A stretch of 64,000 bases of DNA, taken from assembly GCF_963678635.1 (NCBI RefSeq), contig NC_087070.1, forward strand, positions 42,454,988-42,518,987, given 5' to 3'. This document shows positions 24,901 through 34,799 of this stretch, piece after piece. The first letter of the stretch is position 1. The number at the start of each line of letters is the position of its first letter. The position numbers and the translations under genes were made by a program. Under the pieces are notes generated by a model. That model saw only the letters and a program-made list of their open reading frames with translations. It was not told the origin of the DNA and searched no databases. This stretch comes from Symsagittifera roscoffensis. Lineage: Eukaryota; Xenacoelomorpha; Acoela; Convolutidae.

Positions 24901-27865
24901 ATCTCAGCGAAGTCTTCAGTTTTCTAGATTGTGCCTATTTGTTTTTTTTCAGGAAAATCTTCAAAATGGTTTTGACTCAAATTTGATTTTTTTTGCTTTT
25001 CCACTTCTGTTTTGTGTTCAAGTTCAGTTCAAATTATTTTGCTCATAGGAAGGCACCTAACACTGTCTAAAAAGTGCAAATAGCGCGAAGAAGCCTGGGT
25101 GACTGAATTTTCGAACATGAATTTGAATATTCAGAATCCCAGCTGAATGGAAAAAACCTCTTGATCTAGTGTTTTCACTGAGCTTGTTTTTTGAACTGTC
25201 CATCAAAAAATTTTTTTTTCAAAATTGAAGAGCTCGAACATGTTAATTTTTTGCTACGAACTTTAAAAATGAATCATATTTATCCGTACGATAAGCAAGG
25301 GTATTGCAATCGGGTACTAGACTTCTATCCCGTAATAACTTTGTTCACAGAATGGTCAAAATCAGAAATGATAGATTTAGGTTCAGTTGATGATAAATTC
25401 AAATTTTCTCTGCCTTTCCGGCAGACTTGGTTTGGAGGTATTGATAATGACTTGGTTTGGAGGTATTGATAATGCCTGGGACGGCAAAGGTCCTGGGATC
25501 GAATTTGACAGGACCTTTTTATCAAACGGTACATACTGCATTTCTAAAAAATATGTCGGCTTAGTATTGTCTGCTTATGTTTTGTCGGCTTAGTTGCCAC
25601 ATCGTAGAATTGTTTTTTTTATTGAGCACAATTTAAATTGTAGTTGCTGTTAGCGCTTTAATTTTTTCTGCTGTTTGTAATTTTACTAACCTTCACTTCT
25701 AATTTTCTTTTTTTGTTGTTTTTTTCCCGCTTGATAGGTTTCGGCTCATTAAATCGGCATACTGGCCTCATATTGCGTCTTTTGACCAGCCAAAATTGTT
25801 TTAATGTGCATTTGTTTTGAGGGTGAAGGGGACTTAATAACTTTTTACTTGTCCTTTTTTTTTTGCTTATTTCGGCTTTCTTTGTGTGTTTGAGGGAGGG
25901 TGAGTGGGACTTATTAACTTTTTAGAAGACTTAAGTCTTGATTATTTTTGGCCTAAATGATTTCTGATTAGGTTTTGTTTTTACTTTGTTACCGCTTGGT
26001 AAATTTTCCTCTGATGCTAATTCCACATTTTATTGTCTGGGCGTTTTTTTTTTCAAAACTAGTCTAATTCGTTTTGATAGATCAATTTTTTTTCGACATT
26101 TTTGATTTTTTTTTTCAGACTTGATTTTGCATCGCAAGTGGTGCGAAGCTCAGCTTCGCCTCGGTGTAAAAAATTGCTATCTTGGATAGCTAAATGTTCA
26201 AAAACTGGCTATCCCTGTTCAAAGTAAATGCTTTTTCCGTAAGCAAAAGGGCAAATAGCGGCACAATTGGAATCTGACTTGGCCTTCTACAGCTGCTTCA
26301 AACTAGTTGCAAAAGTTTTCAAACTAAAGTTTTAAGATTTCTTAGCACAATAAAACTACGCATTGATACATTTTTCAAATTGGACTCGTTTGTTTCAAAA
26401 ATTGTCAATAATTCAAGATTCTTGAATTTCAAGGGGATGCATATCCGTTTCGGCAAAAAAAGAAACGAATTCCTCGGTCTCATTAACACTTTCCCGACTG
26501 TCTATTGGCTTCAATCTGAAAAAAAATCTGATGTTTTCCCTGCAATTCTTTTTACCATGAAAAAGTTGTCTGTAAATTCGATACATCGAATTTTGATCAC
26601 TCAAATCCAACCAAATTATCTATCCTTAAGGTAAAAAATAGGAACTGGTATTGGCAGAACAACATTTATATTTGTTCTAGTATGATTTCAATGTATGTGG
26701 TCTTCGGTCAATTTCATATCAACTTCGTCCAATTAAGATTAAGCAAGCAAAGGTTGTAGTCGCTTGTCTTTTTGAGATATTTACAATTTTAAAAGATTTT
26801 GTTATTGTGAAGCATATTTGCTCATTCTAATGTAGCAGCCGTGATGCGCAGCGGCTCTCAAAATTTACCATACCATCAGTTATTTTACCGTCGCAGTTTT
26901 AATATAAGTTCAATTGGTAACAAATAAAGCGCCTGATGGTGGTATGTTTTCACGTGATTCAACCAGACTTAAAAATAAAGTTACGTAATCATGATGCAAT
27001 CGAATAGATTCTTGCTCCTTCTCGTAGCAAACCGGGAAAGTTCAACAAGTCGCCATGCTTTCAACCCAAAGTTATATAATATATTACATCATATTTGCAT
27101 AAATTATCTGCATTTTGAGCTGCATAACTTGCATTTAACAATGTGCATAAATGCATAATAATGACATCACATCCGGATCTTAAATTAACTGGTTTTTGAA
27201 TCATGTGAGCAAAATAATAAACCAGTTATGAAGTTTAACCTTTCTTGTAAAAATTTATTGAAGAACATTAAGTTGATACTCTTGTTTGTTCTTATAAATA
27301 GGTTTCAAAAACATCTTTTTTTAGGGAACTGAAGCAGAAGCGCAGTATAGTTGCACCAAACATCAGTTTTGTAGCTCAACTCATGAAGTATGATGACCAC
27401 CTGAAAGCCAAGAAGAAGAACGTCTCGAAAAGCAGCCCTTCATCACCTGTCATTATGGAAATCAAACAACCCCCACCCCATGTTCCTTTAGCGGGGAGTT
27501 CTGCACGTACCAAAGTGCAACTTCAGAACCTAAAACTCGATGCCCTGAACTTAAAGAAGGATTCTAACGAAGCGCAAAGCACAGGATTTGCGGCCAAAAG
27601 GAAGATGTTACTGCCCCTGAAAATAAATGTAGCAGCTTCCGCAGTGCCTCGCGAAGGAGCGTCGCGCTTCGAGAACATTGCCTCGGCCCCAATTATGCCG
27701 ACAAACTACAACCCGTTTTGCTCGGCGTTCAAGAAGGCAAACACGAATAAAAACTCCTTTAGTAGTTCGCTGAAGACCAGCAATGAACTGTCCTCTGCGT
27801 TTCCGAAGTGTAGTTTTGGCGCCCCTTCGTTTTCTCATCAGAAAAATAGTTCGATTCCCGAGTAG
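12519..27865 (+). CDS. DUSP: MAP-kinase phosphatase (dual-specificity phosphatase with rhodanese/CH2 domain), six exons
   Basis: Six exons (12519-12959, 13245-13509, 19499-19651, 19991-20191, 20353-20491, 27325-27865) join in phase across GT-AG introns to a 579-aa protein. Residues 1-112 are Ser/Pro/Gly-rich. A rhodanese-like CH2 domain runs from about 113 (LVLIDLRSMF) to about 250, with a basic pair Lys144-Arg145 at the expected kinase-interaction site. The catalytic domain spans about 280-420, with HCYAGVSRS at 371-379 (Cys372 nucleophile, Arg378) and CDDN at 334-337, where Asp336 is the likely general acid. The tail 420-579 is Lys/Ser/Pro-rich. The family dephosphorylates Thr and Tyr in the MAPK activation loop; substrate choice (ERK, p38 or JNK) cannot be read here. 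The length is near the long-tailed DUSP8/16 type. All catalytic residues are intact, so it is probably functional. Confidence 0.93.
13245..13509 (+). CDS. DUSP: DUSP coding exon 2: second half of CH2 domain
   Basis: The exon begins after TTGTTTAG| and encodes DGKLQIKEYLEARLLFDGSQ, then a Gly/Ser-rich loop and FAKLIFKNLKN. The donor is CAAG|GTAAGT and phase 1 is carried to the next exon. The Ser/Gly/Glu-rich loop is longer than in vertebrate MKPs. Confidence 0.9.
14390..14660 (+). repeat. Dispersed repeat with CGCGATATATTTCGCG core (partner at 44040-44290)
   Basis: Both copies run from a TTTTTxACGGA segment through TTGACGxCCTGAGCTxAA-type sequence to GCGCGATATATTTCG and then a GTAAGCGG/ATCTAATC-like stretch. 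The match is patchy but ordered, so the copies are old. Confidence 0.55.
14815..14829. repeat. Short perfect hairpin
   Basis: CAGGGC-TTC-GCCCTG, a 6-bp stem with a 3-nt loop in otherwise AT-rich DNA. It resembles the GC hairpins at 18271 and 26143. Confidence 0.6.
14955..15025 (+). repeat. tRNA-like SINE head
   Basis: TTGGCGTGAAGCTAATG (A-box-like) and GTTTGAATCCACGCC (B-box-like) are about 47 bp apart, as in tRNA genes. Acceptor-stem pairing is absent, so this is a SINE head or tRNA pseudogene within intron 2. Confidence 0.4.
16610..17060 (+). repeat. Dispersed family 1, copy in intron 2
   Basis: Shares the ordered landmarks of the family: TTTTTTTTTCAGGAAAAA, GGAAGGGAAACTCCAC, a CAGATTAACC..CGAAAA block, TTTTGATCCAGTTTTCTC and CCAACTATCAGTCGACTATG. 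The same order appears at 23.5-24.8, 25.0, 31.6-31.9 and 35.1-35.5 kb. No protein is encoded. Confidence 0.65.
18271..18287. repeat. Perfect GC hairpin
   Basis: GCGAAGC-TCT-GCTTCGC, a 7-bp stem with a 3-nt loop. An identical stem with loop TCA occurs at 26143-26159, in both cases after a TTTTGxATCGC stretch, so the hairpin belongs to a dispersed element. Confidence 0.75.
19499..19651 (+). CDS. DUSP: DUSP coding exon 3: CH2 end to start of catalytic domain
   Basis: After TTGTATTTCAG| the split codon completes GGFDSFRKAYPNHC, the last CH2 helix, followed by a linker and VRKNIFIG, the first strand of the phosphatase domain. Phase 1 to phase 1, 153 nt. Confidence 0.9.
19991..20191 (+). CDS. DUSP: DUSP coding exon 4: catalytic domain with general-acid loop
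   Basis: Encodes ALHDAKNDKLLDRHNITHIL through YRELQCDDNLQQSL to AFQFI. CDDN aligns with the Asp-Asn of the MKP general-acid loop. The Gly/Arg-rich insertion at about residues 314-326 is unusual in length for the family. Acceptor TTGTTTCCAG|, donor ATAG|GTGCCT. Confidence 0.9.
20353..20491 (+). CDS. DUSP: DUSP coding exon 5: phosphatase signature (P-loop)
   Basis: Encodes GGKVLIHCYAGVSRSAAITI and then AYLMYAYNLTYHDSY. This carries the full HCxxGxxRS signature with the Ala-Ile-Thr-Ile helix that follows it in MKPs. Ends in phase 2 (AG|GTGAGA). Confidence 0.93.
20990..22275 (+). repeat. Tandem array of about 172-bp units with alternating A/B types
   Basis: The landmark ACTACCCGTCCAGATTTGG occurs eight times, with its CGTCC (or CATCC) at 21064, 21236, 21400, 21572, 21745, 21917, 22091 and 22254, i.e. 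steps of 163-174 bp. Two unit types differ before the landmark: type A has GCCTATTTTTTCGGAAATTA and type B has TTTTTTCAAATCTTTCCG. The last four units alternate A-B-A-B, a dimeric higher-order repeat of about 345 bp. Degenerate units may begin near 20850. Confidence 0.9.
22440..22530 (+). repeat. tRNA-like segment at the left of dispersed repeat copy 2
   Basis: TAGCGTAGAAGTGG resembles an A box and GGTTCGAACCTGGG is a B box about 45 bp later. Pairing of the ends is poor. This supports a SINE origin for the repeat that begins here. Confidence 0.4.
22505..22815 (+). repeat. Dispersed repeat, copy 2 (partner at 8737-9015)
   Basis: Same order of blocks as copy 1: GAACCTGGGCAGGGTCGG, CGTATACTAGTTAAAATGCG, TATAAATTGAGGCATGTTA, GCGTCACT and AGCGTTATCGGTCATATTTT. 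A poly-T insertion replaces the 27-bp triplication. Confidence 0.8.
22838..22905 (+). repeat. tRNA-like SINE head
   Basis: GATAGCGGTGATATGAG (A-box-like) and GGGTTTGAATCCCGGTCGG (B box with pairing T-stem CCGG) are about 35 bp apart. It sits immediately left of the 893-bp duplication. A complete cloverleaf cannot be drawn. Confidence 0.4.
22912..23804 (+). repeat. 893-bp tandem duplication, copy 1
   Basis: Begins with AGTATGTAAGAAATTGAAAA and is repeated at an offset of 893 bp with very few differences (homopolymer lengths and single bases, for example GGCGTTTTGA against GGCTTTTTGA). The short ORFs inside are duplicated with it and are not genes. Confidence 0.92.
23805..24697 (+). repeat. 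893-bp tandem duplication, copy 2
   Basis: Second copy of 22912-23804, ending where AAATAGCTATAAGG replaces the junction AAATAACTTTAAGTATG. High identity indicates a recent unequal-exchange or replication-slippage event, or an assembly duplication. Confidence 0.92.
24698..26165 (+). repeat. Dispersed family 1, further copy in intron 5
   Basis: Landmarks in order: CCAACTGTCTGCTGGCTATG (about 24787), TTTTTTTCAGGAAAATCTTC (about 24943), TTGATCTAGTGTTTTCAC (about 25161), GTCTGCTTATGTTTTGTCGG (about 25568), and the GCGAAGC-TCA-GCTTCGC hairpin at 26143. A tRNA-like segment with GGGATCGAAT lies at about 25440-25515 (GGTATTGATAATGCC...). Confidence 0.6.
26143..26159. repeat. Perfect GC hairpin, second copy
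   Basis: GCGAAGC-TCA-GCTTCGC, the same stem as at 18271-18287. Confidence 0.75.
27325..27865 (+). CDS. DUSP: DUSP coding exon 6: end of catalytic domain and C-terminal tail
   Basis: The split Arg codon is completed and the frame reads ELKQKRSIVAPNISFVAQLM, the conserved helix closing the MKP catalytic domain. A basic KAKKKNVSKSSPSSPV stretch and a 140-residue low-complexity tail follow, to TAG at 27863-27865. The tail could hold phosphorylation or localisation signals, which is inference. No AATAAA was found within about 200 bp after the stop. Confidence 0.92.
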
Positions 27866-28732
27866 TTCCAAGATTAATGTTCGAAAAAATTATATATAGA
27901 ATTGCCCAAAATTGTATCCGACTTCGGACGGATCTGGCTAATTTTTGGCCAACGTTTTACAGATTTCCAGGAGTTTTTGAAACAAATTTCAATTTTGCTG
28001 CGAATATTCCTTAGGCATTCAAAATGTTTCGGCCTTTACTGCTTATCTAGAAATGTGAATCTGTACAAAAAATTTGAAGAGAAACCTTGAAAGAGTCTGA
28101 ACATTGAGCTTGGAACTCAATTGCTCGTTGCTTGTGAACGTGTCCTGCCTGAAACCAAAGCAGGTTACTGATTGAACCCTTTGACCCTGATTATGAGCCT
28201 GATTTTCTTTACAGTTTTTTGTGAGTAGCGATTATTAATCATAGAAAAAAAACATGCAAAATAGCAGCTTGGAGAGTTAAAAAGATAGAATAGAAATTTT
28301 TTGAATTGAAATTTTATCATTTGCATATTTCTTAAACAAAACTCTCTAGTTGTATAAATATTGAAAAACCAGACAGCTGTTGAGTTATTTCTTTTCTTTT
28401 ATATTTTCGTTTCAAATTTAGTTTCTAAGAGATCGATTATTAATTGAGATGAAGCGGACTGCATATTAAACTAAAGCATATATTAAATTGCAAAAAGTTC
28501 GAATTGTCAGAATCCATTAAAAAGAGCAAATGTACTATTTCAGATTTTTTTTGCAAAATTTGCTCAGATTTGGCTGATTGCTCTTTTGAATTGATGTTCT
28601 CAATTCGAACGTTTTTTTTGCAAATCAAAATATCAGAATTGAAAAAAAAGCTATTTCGAATAATTATAACAATTTTGACAATTACTTTCTTGTTTTGCTA
28701 ATTTTTTTTCACAATCTGATATTCAATTTTTG
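27866..28732 (+). other. DUSP 3' flank, no gene seen
   Basis: AT-rich sequence presumably containing the 3'UTR and poly(A) site, which cannot be placed by eye. Short open frames on both strands are unsupported. Confidence 0.5.
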
Positions 28733-29333
28733 GACGAAATTCGCGAGTTTTCATTTGGTGTGTACCTGTGGATGTGGAAACCTTTGTTCGCAACTGAACT
28801 CTTGTGCGATTTCCAAGTGAAATATCTTCGTGCATAGTTGTGCAATAATAGTAGTAGTAGTAGTAGTAGTAGTTTAAGGAGATCACTCAGGGGTGGGGGG
28901 GGGGGGGGGGGGGAGGGGGTGAGCGAGGGCGCGGGTTGGAGCAAGAGCAATATGCAAAAATAGTTTTTCGTCCATAACCACGAAATAAGTTTTTGATTCT
29001 GAGCCACTTACATTTTTATGGTTATGGACCAAAAAACAAAGTGGCTCAGAATCAAAAACTTATTTCGTGGTTATGGACGAAAAACTATTTTTGACATTTT
29101 ACTCTTGCTCCAACCCGCGCCCTCGCCAAACAACCCCCCCCCCCCCCCCCACGTGCGCGTGATCTCTCCAAACTACTAATACTAATAACAATCAACAGTT
29201 GTTTTATTACCAATTGTTGAGTCTTATTGCAGCACTATGTACAAAGGATTCGCACTAGGAAATCACACAAGGACGCACATGCTTACAATGGCAACAGGGA
29301 AAAGACTACTAAGACTCGCTAATTTCACGGTAA
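28733..29333. repeat. Large foldback palindrome with poly-G/poly-C shoulders
   Basis: The inner arms 28956-29008 and 29040-29092 are 53 bp of perfect reverse complement around a 31-nt loop. The next blocks 28923-28947 and 29102-29126 are 25 bp perfect. A G-run (about 28895-28919) faces a C-run (29134-29150), and AGTAGTTTAAGGAGATCAC faces GTGATCTCTCCAAACTACT. Outside these, diverged arm sequence continues (CTTGTGCGATTTCC against its partner near 29255) to about 28733 and 29333. There is no coding content. A foldback/MITE-like element or an inverted duplication would both give this. Confidence 0.85.
28849..28873 (+). repeat. (TAG)n microsatellite
   Basis: About eight TAG triplets within the left arm of the palindrome. 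The right arm has a shorter, diverged ACTAAT counterpart. Confidence 0.85.
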
Positions 29334-31639
29334 CTGAAACCTGAAATATTCTTTCCCGCATCTCAATTGTGTGTCATTTTTGACCAATTCTTATTCTTAA
29401 TCAGCGGTGTTGTTATTGTGGCTATTTGAATCATATCTCAAGAACAGTTTTGATTTAACGCGTGGGTAAGGAAGTTTTGTAGGCCTTTTGGGCTACAACA
29501 AAACGTTTTTTTTAATACAAATGAAAAAGTTTGTTCTTGGGAATCATCAGTGTGATATTTCGTTAATAATCTCTTTGAGGTGACCAAAGCGGTTTTTATC
29601 ACATCAAATTGTCAAATCTACATATGCTTTAAAACAGCTTAGTACTGTAACCTTGCGATTCATGTGAAGTCATAACAATTATGCTGCTGCTTAAGCATTT
29701 GGGTTTGAATAATGAATTGCGGATAGAAAAACTAATTAAAAAGTGCAAATGAACAATTTCGGAAAATTTTGCAGAGAAGCTGTTTGTTCCAACAAAATTT
29801 ACGCCTCAAAATTGCGTGCAGATTGCTCGTTTTAAATAGTTTTGTCTATCCGAATTTTTTGCAACTTATTATATATAAGAATACTTTTAGATATGTTTCA
29901 GACAAATTTTAAGAGTTGAATTGCTTCAGTGTTCATGGTTAGCCTGTAGATATTCAACACTTGTTGAAAATCTGCAGCTGATCAAAACCTCATTTTTCCT
30001 CAGACAGTTGATAACGTATAAAAAAGTTCAGTTTGAAACCAAGTAAGTGAAACCAAGTTATGTTAATGATGCAAAAACAATTGAATAAATTCAAATTTTT
30101 GAAGCTTTAGTTTTCCAAATTAAAAGAGTATCCAGTCAAAAATACTTCTAGCTTTCTATCCCTAGTTACTGCTAAGGGTTATATTTTTGATTGAGGAGTA
30201 TTGCAATAGACAACCCCCTACAAAAGCTACAAAGCTATCTCGGATAGTTTTTTTTCAAATTGGTGTTTTTTTCTGCATGGTGTGATAAAAGGATCTGAAC
30301 GAAAAGTTGGAATTTGAGCATATTCGACGTTCATCTTGAAATCAGCAAAATGGACATCATTGTAAAACAGTGACCAGAAAAACGATGAAAAATTAAAATT
30401 TTTACGAATTAAATTTAGCATAAATAAGTTTTTGTAAGCCTGCTTGCTAGCTTTATTTGCTCGAACTTATACGGGGTTAACATTTTGAAATTTTTTATGT
30501 TCGAATTACGTCTGAAACAGCTTAATCATGATGTATTACCTAGACAATTCTGATGAATTTTTATGGTTATTGAGAGAACAAAAGAAAAACAAACGCTCGA
30601 ATTCTAAGTTTCTCCTTTCTACACTAGCCAGCAGCGTAGTGTATTAGCACCAACCTTTTTTGTAAGTTTATCAATAAAATTACAAGTGGTAGTGGAGCAG
30701 ATGTGAGAAATTGATAATCCTGATCTGAACAAAAATTTTAGTCAAGGTGACTTCAGCTTTTCTTTTTTTTTCACTTTGATTGCCCGTTCAGAGCGCTTTT
30801 TTGCATTTTCCTCGCAAGTGTTTGCATTTTCCTCGAAATGGTTATGGTCGGAATGATAAAAACGTTTTTCGTCATTTAGAGTGATAATATTGGTTCAATT
30901 AGAGGGTGTTTCAGGGTAGAGCGATGCAAAATTTTCAAAGCTCTCTAGCGTAATGTTTTGTGACACTTTAGTTTTCTGCTCAATGGGCGTCTACCTGAGT
31001 ATTGTCGGCTTTGTTTGTTACGAATCAAGAGTAGTGCGAACCTGTGATTTACCTGTGCATAAAAAAATTACAATTACCAGTTGTACACAAGCTAAATTGC
31101 TTAGATAGTGTTACACGGTCAGATTTTTTTGGCAAATGAAAATGCACATTTTCTGCAACTTTTCTGTTAATTGCGCAGTATATGATCTAGTTATATTTGT
31201 CACAGCGCATTTTTGCACCCAGATATTTGAGAAAAAAGAGTGGTCAAATCAATGCTATTGGCCGAATGGTTAATACAGGTGACTATTTCTTCTGAGTTCG
31301 CAATCTTGCAGAAATATAGTTTTGAGTCTTAGTAATCTTATGGCATTTCTGTAATTTATGTCTCTTTTAGACATCACTGCTATCTTGTGTGATACTTGCG
31401 CTGTTTTTTTTTTCATTTTGAAAATTCAAATTCAACTAGCGGCTAGTAATATCACTGCTGGTAAATGTTACATCTAGAAATCTAATTGTATGTATATTTA
31501 CAGCATAATTATGCTAATTATTTTTCGGATCAACATTGGGAAAATGTCGGCTAAGTTATCGAGTTATGTATACCACCTTGCTTACACAATGAATACACTT
31601 ATATAGGTCTTGATGGTTTTTCAGTTCATTTGCTTTGTT

Positions 31640-31930
31640 ACTTCTAGTTTCGAAAGTGGATTTTGATTTTTAGGTTTCCCAGCAGAGCAAAGATCTTAGT
31701 TACTAATCCATGTTTCTCAATATTTATTTTCATCAAAAAAAGATAAGTTTTTGCGTATTGTTTTTGTAAATCAGAAAGATTTAGTGGCATCTATTTTTTT
31801 CTTGAGGTTTTTTAAAGGTTATTGAGGTTAAAATTGAGGTTATTTTAAAAAACAAGTTAAAAAATTTTTCTGTTTTCGTGCGTTCATTGACTCTGTTCCA
31901 ACTGTCTGTTGGCTATGTTTTACCTTATTT
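31640..31930 (+). repeat. Dispersed family 1, copy at 31.6 kb
   Basis: TTTCGAAAGTGGATTTTGAT followed by CCAGCAGAGCAAA and, at the right end, TTGACTCTGTTCCAACTGTC then TGTTGGCTATGTTTT, in the family order. A reverse-complement fragment with CATAGTCAACAGACAGT lies at about 32137-32165. Confidence 0.55.
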
Positions 31931-32038
31931 TTTGCTCCTTACATTTTTCTGTAATTTTTTAAGATCAAGAATGCACCAAATTTTTTGGTTGCTCATAATT
32001 AGCCTCACAAGGACGTCTGCAAAATACATATTTTTTTA

Positions 32039-32061
32039 AAGAGAGAGAGAGAGAGAGAGAA
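32039..32061 (+). repeat. (GA)n microsatellite
   Basis: Eleven consecutive GA dinucleotides between two dispersed repeat fragments. Confidence 0.9.
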
Positions 32062-33169
32062 TGTGTCTTGAAAATAGTAATGAACAACATCTATTTGTGC
32101 GTGAATTTTTTTCTTATTTGAATTGGGCAATAAAAACATAGTCAACAGACAGTAAACAGCTTACAAAAACTTTTACTAACACAAGAACATGATTGTATAT
32201 ATTATCAAAGCTTAAAAAACGTATTTTGTTCTCATTTTTTGATTTTCCTCAATCAATTTCAGAAGTCCTCGTGATTTTTCTTATGATTGACGCTGTTTTG
32301 TGAGGTGAAAGTCGGCTCATTTTTAAAAACGGATGTCCTCCTCTGAAAGTCAATTCATCTTTTTTTTGCGGCATTCCTATTTTATCAATTGATTCTGAAA
32401 ACAAGGAGTGGGGAGAGCTTCAAATACAGCATTCTACAGTGTAGTAAATCTGTTCATCTAATAAAATAAACGATTTAGTCCGCACAATTTTTTTTAAAAA
32501 CCAATAATTAACTACATAACCTAAAATGTCTTTCTCGAAGTTGGCGTCGCAAACTCACACTATACATATGTATGCGGCAAAAAGCACTCTTCTTTATGTA
32601 AATCCAGGAGGGGTTAGTCGATAAGCAAATTAAACGGCTCCAGTAAAACGGAATTTAGACGTCAAAATTTTTTTGCAAACCTATTTTAGACGGATAGCAA
32701 AGACGGAAAGCAAAGGGCCCACAAAATTTACTGCATAAAACAAAACTTCACAAGTACATAAACCCATCGCATATCAAAAATTTTATTTTAAAAAAGTTAT
32801 AAAACTTGAATCCAAATATTATGAACAATTTTTGAAATTCATAAATTATACAATTGCCTCATTTCAAAAATTGACTTCCATTTTAGCAAGATTAAACGAA
32901 AGTTAATTGTAGTCAGTAAAAAATTTCAGACACGAACAATACAATGTCGTCTAATTTCCCATAATTGTAGTTCTAATTTCATTTTTTCTGGTCACGTCTA
33001 CTTAGCTTGTCTAATTTCCTAGTCCCCGAATCAAGGACAATTGCTTACCCATTTTTAAATTCAACGCGAATTTTTAAAAGCAGTAATTTGCTTGTTTCGG
33101 CAAATTGTTTTGGATAAGCAGTAGAACCCCGCAATCAGTAAGACGAGAGAATAATTGCTTTTATGGCAA

Positions 33170-33960
33170 TTATAATTGTACTTTCGTCAAAGTTATAATG
33201 AGTTTTTGGCGCCAAATTTAGATGTTTAAGCGATTTATAATCCATTATAATTATAACATTTTTCTGACATCATAATAAATTATAATCAATAAATTGATTA
33301 TAATTTTTCCTAAAATCTCTTATGGTCTCTTATAATCTGTTATAATCTCTAATAACCAATTAAGATCTATATATCTAAAAATTATTTAAGATTATATTTT
33401 TGTTGTCAGAAATCTCTAAAAGTGAGATGTCTTGTCACTCTTTGGCTCATCTGAACACAAAGTTTTACCAGGAAACAAAAGTTTCATGTAGATCACTTCA
33501 TATTAGTTGAAAGAATCCCCCGGTAAGTGAAATATAATTCTTCTATAACAACCATGAAATTGAAGCAGTGTGTTGATATTTTGGTGGTCAAAAAGTCTTA
33601 AAATGTGCATCATGAAACAACTATAATCAGCAAGAAATGAAAAGAAAAAATGTTATAAGTTTGAATTGATTTCAAAACTGCGAAAACAATTTTCGCAATT
33701 TTTAATAAACTAACGTCTACGAAAAGCTTAAGCAATTCAGAAGACAAAATGGGCAAACAAAGGGGACTATAAACAATTATAATCGATTATAATGGATTTT
33801 TACCGCAAAAAAACTTTAGTAATTCAGACAAAATTAATCCATTAAAATCGATTATAATGTTTTGCAATTGATGAGTTTGATTTCAAAAAGAGTGATTATA
33901 ATCGATTAATAATTGATTAAAATTAAATTTTTTCTCAATTTTTGTGAGACTGGTTCTAAA
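33170..33960. repeat. Degenerate TTATAAT/ATTATAA-rich tract
   Basis: Many overlapping copies of TTATAATC, ATTATAATCGATTATAATGG and similar self-complementary words occur here. It looks like an eroded simple-sequence or AT-palindrome array without a fixed period. Confidence 0.5.
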
Positions 33961-34799
33961 ATCATATTATAATTTAGAATTCACGCTTGAAACTGGATGC
34001 GGGACAGTTCTTCTGAGCTCGTAGAAGAGATCTTCTGAGCTCTTAAAATGAATGTGACTTCTCAAGTAACAATTGGAGCTTTTCAGCTCAAAATTTATTT
34101 GATATAAACAAAAATTGGGTTCTATTTAACAATCCCTCCCCCCATGGTACCTACTTAGAATACTCCGTCCCTATAAGTAAAAGCAGTAAATTAGCGCTAG
34201 TGCTTTTTATTGAGAGTTCCTAGGGTTCCTATTTTGCTGCATTCTGATTGGTCAAAAAACGACCATTTTGACCATCTTAACAATCTCCCCTCCCCTTTTT
34301 TGGAAGGGGTGGAAACTGTGAAGTATATCCCAAAATTGAATCCATTAAAATTAACGTTCAATGGGATATTCTAAAACAGAAAAAATTACATCAAATCAAC
34401 GAATTTTTTTTGGCTGCAGCTTGCTAACCGGTTTAAAAAACATGATATTAAATTTGATGAACAAAACTTCCATTATTTCCTGTTCATGGTATAAAGATTT
34501 CCATTTAGGTTCTGATTTTCTGGGCGAGTGTTTGTACCCTATCATACCCTGTGAAAAAAAATGTAGAAAATTGCTAACTTTCGCTCAGAAGATCAGAACA
34601 TAGAGTGAAAGCATTATACAATGAACAAGAAATGATGATGGAAGTATTGTTCATCTAATCAAAAATCAAACTTTTAAAGGAAACAAAATAGCAGACAATT
34701 ACAAAAACACCTTATTTGACGTAATTTTTTCACTCGTAGAACCTTGAGTTCTAAGTACCCTGCCGATCGATTCATTTATTTATATATCTCAAATTTAAC

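Larger units (their letters stand above)
20492..27324 (+). other. DUSP intron 5 (6,833 bp), expanded by tandem and dispersed repeats
   Basis: Bounded by GTGAGA and TTTTTTTAG. It holds the 172-bp tandem array, a SINE-like relic, dispersed repeat copy 2, the 893-bp tandem duplication and further dispersed family-1 sequence. No additional exon is supported. Confidence 0.8.

Noticed and set aside
29232-29330. Possible plus-strand exon between TTATTGCAG and CACG|GTAACT
   Set aside because: The segment is the diverged outer right arm of the foldback palindrome and reads as noise on the other arm.
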